From assembly GCA_012295225.1 (NCBI GenBank), contig WMKK01000019.1, forward strand, positions 62,001 through 126,000: DNA of 64,000 nucleotides. The letters are read 5' to 3'. How positions within the stretch are numbered: the first letter of the stretch is position 1; each line of letters opens with the position of its first letter. Positions 57,876 through 64,000 of this stretch are shown in pieces. A model generated the notes under the pieces. It made no database searches and had not been told where the DNA came from. It was given only the letters and a program-made list of their open reading frames with translations. This stretch comes from Ostreococcus mediterraneus (taxonomy: Eukaryota > Chlorophyta > Mamiellophyceae > Mamiellales > Bathycoccaceae). Both the position numbers and the translations under genes were made by a program.

Positions 57876-59783
57876 ATGCCGTCGCCGCCGCGCCGCGCTC
57901 GACGCGCGAGATGGCGCGCGAACGCGAGCCGCATCGCGTTCGTCGCCTTGCTCGCGCTCATCGCGGTCGCCACGCGCGTGGAGGCGTCGAAAGCGACGCG
58001 TGCGCGATTCACGAGCGCATCGGTGCAACGGCAGCAGCGACACGCGAATGACGGCGCGAACGCAGCGAGGATTGCGATTTCGGGCATCGCGCCGCGCCGA
58101 GGGCACGTCAGTGGTGGTACCAACGTCACCGTCCTCGGCGTTGGGTTCGGGAACGCGCGGGAGTTGAGTTGTAGGTTTGTTGGCGCGCGGAGCGGGACGA
58201 CGACGGTTGTCCGGGCGACGTTTGCGAGCGCGTCGACGGCGTATTGCGTGACGCCAGGCATCGGGCGCGGTGCGATGTCGGAAGTGGTGCAAGTTACAAT
58301 GAGTAAATATCCATCGAGTGGGGTTTGGAGCGCCGAGGCTGGTTCTTTCGTGAGTTCAGCGACGAGTACGTTTGCGGCGTTTGAGTACGACGCGAGCGCT
58401 CCGGGATGTTCGGGGTGCGCGGATGGCGCCGTAGCGATTGCATCGCGCGCGAGAGAGACGTGGATGGCGAATGCAACGATGGGGGTTATTACTGGTGGCA
58501 CGTACGTGCGCATAAAAAGCACGCCAGCGGTGGCTGGGACGCTGGGGACGTTTTATCCTGGGGCACATTTGCGATGCGCGTTTAGTTGTCCAAAAGTCGT
58601 CGCCGGCGCGGGCGAAGGGTACGCGCGTGGGTTGTTCCCGGATCCCGATGCAGAATACGGCAAGGCATTATGGGTTGCATATAATGAAATCATATGCGTC
58701 TCTCCGTATTGGCCTGGGTCGCAAGATACGTGTAGTGATGGCTCGTTGTGCGCGTCTGGAACGTGTCTCATTCAAGTCTCCAACGACGGCGCGACGTTTG
58801 ATGACTTGGTTTCCGCGGGCGGTGATGGCGATGGCGTCGATGCCCCGATGGCAAACGCTGCGTATGTGACATTCACATATGATTTAGCGAAGACCGCACC
58901 GGTGGTGACATCGGTGACGTCGTCGCGTGTGCCCGAAGCATCGGCGCGGACGGCGCGCGGACCGTTTAGAGGCGGAACGGTGGCGCGCGTGACGGGTTCG
59001 GGATTCTATCAAGGGGCAGGTTTGTTGTGCGCGTTCGAAGACACCGCCACTGGATCTACGCGAACTACATACGTGCCAGGGAAATACATCAGCGCCACGG
59101 AAATTGAGTGCGTGACGCCCAAACGAGATGTCAATAGCGCCGCCATTGACGAAATCACTGGAGCGCCGTGCTTTGCATCCGACGTTCGCGTGTCAAACAC
59201 GGGCTCGGCGAACGACGCATCCTGGAGTGCTCTGAGTTCAAGCACGGTGTTTTATTATTGCGATCTGTACGTGCGAAGCGACGGTCCTCAAAACGGTGAC
59301 GGTTCGGTGCTTCGACCATTTAGAACGATTCAAGCCGCGGTCAACTCGGCGCTGACGACCCCTCGACACGTCTCTGACTCCGTCTACGCCTCGTCCTCGA
59401 CGGATGACCGTCCGGAAGAGTGGCTCAACAGCGACGTCATTCGTCTTCATCCAGGCGTATACACCGGCCGCGGGAACACCATGCTCAGCTCCACGCAGGC
59501 AGACGTCGAGGTGTATCCATTAAACGACGCGCAAACCGTCGTCGACTGCGAACAGAACGCGTGGGTCTTCGACTCGCAAACGCACAGCACGCGTAAACGC
59601 CTCAGAAGGTCAAACATGGACTTTGGTGGATACGTAAACATGGAACGCGGTCACATTCACTTGAGCGAAAGCATCGTCCTGGTGTCGTGTAGGGAGTCTC
59701 GCGCCGCCCCCGTCATCGAAGAGTGCGCCCTCGACGCCGATTCGGGCGAGCGCCAGTGTCGATTTCTCCGAGCCAACCCGTAG
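57876..59783 (+). CDS. Secreted IPT/TIG-domain protein with parallel-beta-helix-like end
   Basis: A 635-residue protein with a signal sequence (IAFVALLALIAVATRVEAS). The first half has IPT/TIG modules: ISGIAPRRGHVSGGTNVTVLG then CVTPGIGRG, and a second copy RGPFRGGTVARVTGSGFY with ECVTPKRD. Paired Cys are frequent, as in extracellular proteins. Toward the end VRSDGPQNGDGSVLRPFRTI and NSDVIRLHPGVYTGRGNTM match the opening of right-handed parallel beta-helix (pectin-lyase-like) domains, but the protein stops soon after. It may be a cell-surface adhesin. ATG 57876 is the first Met before the signal sequence. Confidence 0.72.
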   Translation: MPSPPRRARRARWRANASRIAFVALLALIAVATRVEASKATRARFTSASVQRQQRHANDGANAARIAISGIAPRRGHVSGGTNVTVLGVGFGNARELSCRFVGARSGTTTVVRATFASASTAYCVTPGIGRGAMSEVVQVTMSKYPSSGVWSAEAGSFVSSATSTFAAFEYDASAPGCSGCADGAVAIASRARETWMANATMGVITGGTYVRIKSTPAVAGTLGTFYPGAHLRCAFSCPKVVAGAGEGYARGLFPDPDAEYGKALWVAYNEIICVSPYWPGSQDTCSDGSLCASGTCLIQVSNDGATFDDLVSAGGDGDGVDAPMANAAYVTFTYDLAKTAPVVTSVTSSRVPEASARTARGPFRGGTVARVTGSGFYQGAGLLCAFEDTATGSTRTTYVPGKYISATEIECVTPKRDVNSAAIDEITGAPCFASDVRVSNTGSANDASWSALSSSTVFYYCDLYVRSDGPQNGDGSVLRPFRTIQAAVNSALTTPRHVSDSVYASSSTDDRPEEWLNSDVIRLHPGVYTGRGNTMLSSTQADVEVYPLNDAQTVVDCEQNAWVFDSQTHSTRKRLRRSNMDFGGYVNMERGHIHLSESIVLVSCRESRAAPVIEECALDADSGERQCRFLRANP

Positions 59784-60044
59784 TGTTGGTTGACGACAGC
59801 ATATAGGTAGTACTCATTATTAATCACATAGATATAGCACATTCATAGAAAGACCATATCGCGGATAATAACTAAAACGCGAAGCAAAGCGCGAAGCATC
59901 TCAACCGTCGTCGCGGCGTGCTTCGACCGCGATGCGCGACGCATATGAACAGCACGTATTTTGTATACTAAAAGTACTATCACTTGTGGAATGTATAAAA
60001 GGTAAAAGAATAAAAATGATAGGCTTAAAAGAGTAAAATATATA

Positions 60045-60243
60045 TGCCCCAATCGGGTTTCGATCCCGAGACTTCGGCGTTTCTCATCTCGCATGTTTTA
60101 TCAACATTGTACGCGAGGCCGCAAGTGTTTTTAGACTTGTCGTGTGCCACCGCCCCCGATCGCTCGGGGGAGTTCACATACATACTCTATCTCGCGATAG
60201 AACTGTATAAGCACCGCACTCTAACCAGCTGAGTTATAAGGGC
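60045..60243 (-). tRNA. tRNA-Ile(UAU) with a 126-nt intron
   Basis: Reading the minus strand, 60243-60207 forms the 5' half: acceptor GCCCTTA, D-arm with CAGCTGGTTAGAG, and anticodon loop CTTATA with anticodon UAU. 60080-60045 forms the 3' half: anticodon stem CGCCG, five-base variable loop, T-arm stem TCGGG/CCCGA with loop ATCGAAA, acceptor 3' strand and discriminator A. The intron lies between positions 37 and 38, the usual place. All stems close except one T-T mismatch at 6-67. A54 instead of T54 in the T loop is unusual for an elongator. No CCA is encoded, as expected for a nuclear gene. Confidence 0.75.
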
Positions 60244-60606
60244 TCGTAGAATCATAAGTATGACAGTCGCGCCTTTCAAGTCCGAGTGACCGGACGAGGG
60301 TGTAACGCTAGAGTATTAACTCGTCATCGTCGATTTATTGGAAGACGACGCGGGGCAAGAGTCTGGTGGCAAAAGTTACGGGTGTAATTAACTATGTACA
60401 TGACATAGCACATGGACCACGCGACGTGGATCGTATCGGGCGACCGCGTGTCGTGCTGTGTGTACTGTGTGGTGGTTTGGCCCATATAATGACGCACACG
60501 TCCTGCGCGTGCTGGTGCGACGCATCGCTCGTCGAATCGCGCAGCGATTCGCGCCGTGGGTCGGTACGCGCGTCGTCCGTCGTCACTCGTCGCCGTCTAC
60601 GCGCGT
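60244..60606. other. Intergenic between tRNA-Ile and ARPC3
   Basis: About 360 bases. They contain the upstream side of the minus-strand tRNA gene and the promoter of the forward ARPC3 gene. I see no further gene. Confidence 0.4.
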
Positions 60607-61122
60607 ATGGTGTATAGGTTATCGATCGCGTGCGATGGCACGGACGCCGGGATGAAGCACGCGTGCGGTGTGCCCATGGTGCCAATCACGGGCACCGATG
60701 ACGCCATCGACGACGCGTTGAATGCGTTTCGCGCGAATGTGTTGTTTAGAAAGTTTGACGTGCGATGCGGCGCGGATAAGTTGCTCGTCGTGTTGACGTT
60801 CTTCGCGTCTGAAGTGTTGAAACGGTTCGAACGATGCGCGAACAAGGGCGAAGGGGAGAAGGCGGCGAAAGAGCTCGCGTTGGCGAGGTTTGCGTGTCCC
60901 GGGGATGGGGATTTTGAGTTTGGTGGATTGTTACCGGCGCCAGAGACGCGCGTCGAGGGGGATGAGTATCGGACGTTTATGAAGCGATGTCGAGAAGCGA
61001 TCGCGTTGAGACTAGTTGAGCGGTGTTTTGATGGTGAAACTGGAGCGCCGAATAAGTTTTGGATGGCGTTTTCAAAGCGGAAGTTTATGAATAAAACACC
61101 CGGGACGGCGATGTATTTTTGA
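60607..61122 (+). CDS. ARPC3: ARPC3, Arp2/3 complex p21 subunit
   Basis: A 171-residue subunit of the Arp2/3 complex, which starts branched actin filaments. Family landmarks: DALNAFRANVLFRKFDVRCGADK, TFFASEVLKRFERC and the ending FWMAFSKRKFMNKTPG. The N-terminus (MVYRLSIACDGTDAGMKHAC) aligns to the usual start of about 20 residues, so the ATG at 60607 is chosen and the longer frame is ignored. Length is typical (about 175). No intron is needed. Confidence 0.9.
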   Translation: MVYRLSIACDGTDAGMKHACGVPMVPITGTDDAIDDALNAFRANVLFRKFDVRCGADKLLVVLTFFASEVLKRFERCANKGEGEKAAKELALARFACPGDGDFEFGGLLPAPETRVEGDEYRTFMKRCREAIALRLVERCFDGETGAPNKFWMAFSKRKFMNKTPGTAMYF

Positions 61123-61227
61123 TGATTAAGTAAGGTGCTCATCATGTGCGAGTAGAATAATAATGATGATGATAAATATTGTACTATAAGATATATACAT
61201 TACATGGCAGATCTTAGCGCGGCGGTA

Positions 61228-62505
61228 TTACGGAGCTACGCTGAAAATGTCGGCGCCGTACGCGCTTCCATCCATGCGTTCGGCTTGCTCCTTGGCGTAC
61301 ATTTCTTCTTCACGAATTTGTCGTACGAGCTCGGCTTGATGCGCGAGTCTTTGTGCCCGACCAACGTCAAAGTCCGCGGGAACTTCGGGCACGGGCTCTT
61401 CTTCCAACATCCATGGATGTTGTAACGCTTGATCCGCCGTCAAGCGCGACTTGTCGTCTGTCTCGAGTAAATTCGCTACTAAATCCTTCGCCGAGTTTGA
61501 GATGAAATCCCAAATTCCAGGTTCAAGATGGTAATATCCATTACGAATGCTTTGATACAGCACGTTCTCGTCGTCGTGATCGAACGGCGAATATCCACTC
61601 AGCAGAACAAATAAAATAACCCCCACGCTCCACATGTCGCACGCCGTGGTGTAACAACCCGCCGCGTTGTGGTCGGTTTCAAGCTCTAAAATCTCAGGTG
61701 CAATATATAATGGTGACCCACAAATCGTACGTAGCGTTTGACCATCAGTTTTGAATCGCGCCAATCCGAAATCGATCAATTTAACGTGCGCGTCTGGCGA
61801 ATCGTCGCTCATCAATATGTTCTCCAGCTTCAAGTCTCTGTGCACGATGTTTCTATCGTGCATGTGCTTCACCGCTTCCAATATTTCCCTCGTAATTCGC
61901 CTCGCCTGCTGTTCATCAAACGATCCCACTTGACTGACGCGTTCGAGTAACTCCCCACCGCGAGCCAACTCGCACACCATGAAGACGTTTCTATCCGTCA
62001 CGTACGTCGCCAACAACTCGACGACATTCTTATGTTTAATCTCCGAAAGCACTACCACCTCGCGCTCGAACGATCGGTCCATCGGCGCGTACTTGCTTTT
62101 ATCCACAACCTAGCGCGCGGTCACACGAAACACTCCACGGTCAGTACGCACGTTGCGTATATACGGATATACTCAATACGCGGACACAGTCAGCATTCGC
62201 GTCCGACGCCCACGACGGCGCCATCGTCACCGACACCTCGCACGACGACCGCACGAAAAACACGAACAAATCACACGCGCGCAACGACACCGCACAAGAC
62301 GACACTCGTCACTCGTCGTCGTCGTCATTCAACGCCAAACGCGCACCTTAATCGCCACCTCGCGCCCGCTCGCGCGTTCCCTCGCCCTCGCCACCGTCGC
62401 AAATCCCCCGGTGCCGATCTTCTCCAGCACCTCATACGCATCTGTAATTGTTTTCACGTCAGACACGTGCGTAATCGCCGGTCGGCTCTCGTTCCGCGAC
62501 GTCAT
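61228..62505 (-). CDS. CAMK-type serine/threonine protein kinase (two exons)
   Basis: A 346-residue kinase. Exon 1 (62505-62347) carries the Gly-rich loop EKIGTGGFATVARA and the VAIK lysine; exon 2 (62109-61228) begins VVDKSKYAP and carries the catalytic IVHRDLKLENIL, IDFGLARF, APEI and DMWSVGVILFVLLSGYSPFD, then the C-terminal kinase helices. The 237-bp phase-0 intron has donor GTGCGC, CTGAC 35 nt before a TAG acceptor. The tail after the kinase domain (about 60 residues, rich in Glu and Ala) lacks EF hands, so it is not a CDPK; a CaMK or SnRK relative fits. Its upstream regulator is not visible. Confidence 0.88.
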
Positions 62506-62763
62506 TCGCCTTGAATTATACCACACCAACGCACAAAGGAAAGAATTGCAATCAATCAACGGATTTCTGGTCGCGTGCGCGTCTACTGCCGCCGGCCGCG
62601 ACTGGCGATATCAATGCACGCGCGCGTGTGTTCACGTCTGCTCCGCGCGCGGCGTCGACGCACCCCTGAGCGTGGCGCTGTGACGACGCATGCACAAATA
62701 AACACCCGTTTGATTGCATCCACACACGTCGACGCGCGCGCATCCAACATCAACCGTGCGACC

Positions 62764-63373
62764 ATGATTCCCGCCGAAACCGCGTGGACGACGATCGCGC
62801 ACTTCATAGCCCTATGCATCGCCACATCCGCGTTCTTCGCCGCGCTCGGGATCAACGTCTACGTCGTCGTGGCGTTGACGGATTTACAAAACGATTTTAT
62901 GAATCCACACGACGCCGCGAGAAGGATCAATAGGTTGATTTGGTTTGAGATTTTAGCGCATTGCGTGGGCACAGGGGCGATGGCGTTGAGTGGGAGTTTC
63001 CTCTTGGCGATTGTGAACGTGCCGTTGATTGTTTGGCACGTGAAAGGGTGCGTGAAAGGGTGGAGCGATTCGCGCGATTCGCGGCGCTCGCGCTCGGGTT
63101 CTCGAACGCGTACTGACGCGCGTGTGTCGTTGTACATACTACAGGTGGCAAGAGAAACATTTATTCATGGATGTGACGGAGATATTCAATGCCGCGGATG
63201 GCGAGAAGAAACGACGAACGATGAAGACTGCTTTCATCGGGTCGGTGACGCTCGTGTCGTCGTACAAAGTCATTCGCGCGGCGGTGATGACGTTGCTCAC
63301 CGCCGCAGGTCGCGAGGCGGCGGCGAAAATTTTACGCGAAGCCTCGCATTCGCCCATGTATCACATGTTTTGA
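62764..63373 (+). CDS. Cornichon/Erv14-family cargo receptor (two exons)
   Basis: A 170-residue ER membrane protein that loads transmembrane cargo into COPII vesicles. Exon 1 (62764-63047) spans the first hydrophobic segments, including IALCIATSAFFAALGINVYV, and LTDLQNDFMNPHDAARRINR, with GSFLLAIVNVPLIVWHVKG at the end. Exon 2 (63145-63373) supplies WQEKHLFMDVTEIF and EKKRRTMKTAFIGSVTLVSS, the family C-terminal half. The 97-bp phase-2 intron has donor GTGCGT, CTGAC 32 nt before ACAG. The C-terminal extension (AKILREASHSPMYHMF) is longer than in yeast Erv14. Confidence 0.87.
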
Positions 63374-63459
63374 ACCGTCAATCGTGATGGTAGTTGAAAT
63401 AGAGCATTCTTGTATAGAAGTAAGTTTTTTATTAAAATCCCAAGTCGCGCGCGCGCCTA

Positions 63460-63984
63460 CTACGTCGCGTTTGGATCGTCACGCGTTTTAATCACCCCAT
63501 AAATCGACGAAAACAACAAGAACCCACCCACGAACGGCGTGAAAAACGGATACATCTTGTCCGCGATGAACACATCCGCGGCGTCTGGTAAAATCTTAAA
63601 CGCGCTCAACCCGAGCGTCACGCCAAACACAAAAATAACATTCACGTACAAGAATAAAAACTTCACATACGCCTCCTCGGTTTCTTGCGACAGCGTCTTC
63701 ACCCCCGTCCCTTTCGCCGCATCCACAGCCGCGGATTGTACCTCAACCTTGGCGCGACGCACCGTGTTCTTCTTGCGTTTGCTCTTACTCTTGGGCTCGT
63801 ACGCAAACTTTTGCTCAGCATTCGTCGCGGACGCCGGTGGTGTCTTTTCCCTTTCCTCTTCCCCCGCTGACGACGACGACGACGTCGATGTCGACGCCGC
63901 GGAATCATCCCCTTTCGTCTCATCGTACCACGACGCCCGTGTCGTCGTCGTCGTCGTCGTCATCCCTCGGCGCGCGGCGCCCAT
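63460..63984 (-). CDS. Two-TM protein, probably plastid-targeted (may continue beyond the window)
   Basis: A 174-residue protein if it starts at the ATG at 63984; the open frame continues to the window edge. The N-terminal half is Ser/Thr-rich and disordered, then strongly basic (KSKSKRKKNTVRRAKVEV). Two hydrophobic segments follow (YVKFLFLYVNVIFVFGVTLG and a second near FFTPFVGGFLLFSSIYGVI). The hydrophobic pair with an aspartate-containing loop looks like small thylakoid or envelope proteins, but I do not recognise the family. The true start could lie outside the window. Confidence 0.6.
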   Translation of the reverse strand: MGAARRGMTTTTTTTRASWYDETKGDDSAASTSTSSSSSAGEEEREKTPPASATNAEQKFAYEPKSKSKRKKNTVRRAKVEVQSAAVDAAKGTGVKTLSQETEEAYVKFLFLYVNVIFVFGVTLGLSAFKILPDAADVFIADKMYPFFTPFVGGFLLFSSIYGVIKTRDDPNAT

Positions 63985-64000
63985 CGGCGTCGTCACCGTC

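Noticed and set aside
60045-60243. A permuted tRNA gene, as known in some picoalgae
   Set aside because: On the minus strand the 5' half comes before the 3' half, so the order is normal and the gap is an ordinary intron.

Overview
The window looks like nuclear DNA of a marine green picoalga of the order Mamiellales, most probably Ostreococcus or a close relative. The grounds are high GC, very tight spacing, mostly single-exon genes, many plastid and mitochondrial transit peptides, an ADP-glucose pyrophosphorylase, and short introns with one splice grammar. I could not run a search, so the genus is an inference. Two ambiguous bases (n at 13034 and 50567) mark it as draft assembly.

Layout. 1-9.1 kb: an ALKBH6-like dioxygenase, a universal stress protein, alpha-SNAP, a cyclophilin, a thylakoid-lumen pentapeptide protein, and a very long ORF joining a P-type proton-pump-like ATPase to a methyltransferase domain. 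9.3-19 kb: organellar uL3, a CGL160-like plastid membrane protein, phosphatidylinositol synthase, a GATase1-like/BLOC1S2 fusion, MED31, DUF177/YceD, a ZPR1-like protein, IBA57, LEO1 and an AANAT-like acetyltransferase. 19-29 kb: a low-GC STELLO-type glycosyltransferase gene, an unknown gene, a coiled-coil protein and a giant secreted lectin with phage-tail-like repeats. 29-38 kb: complex I 24 kDa subunit, a UPF0126 membrane protein, Cu/Zn SOD head-to-head with its copper chaperone CCS, a low-complexity protein, and an isolated GIY-YIG nuclease gene in AT-richer DNA. 38-52 kb: AGPase large-type subunit, a sugar transporter, an FSP1/NDH-2-like oxidoreductase, a START-like protein, a CFAP77-like protein, an RNF25-like RING E3, a MiaB-type methylthiotransferase and a DEAD-box helicase. 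52-64 kb: plastid bL19, SKP1, a cupin, a DUF6930-like protein, TruA, a secreted IPT/TIG protein, an intron-bearing tRNA-Ile(UAU), ARPC3, a CAMK-type kinase, cornichon and a two-TM protein at the edge.

I resolved eleven spliceosomal introns by matching reading frame to protein family. Nearly all have a donor of the form GTRCGN and a CTGAC branch site 25-47 nt before the acceptor. Functionally linked neighbours are rare; the clearest is the divergent SOD/CCS pair. The most unusual items are the pump-methyltransferase fusion with a degenerate hinge motif, the GATase/BLOC1S2 fusion, the split lectin with six beta repeats, the GIY-YIG/zinc-knuckle gene, and the long tRNA intron.
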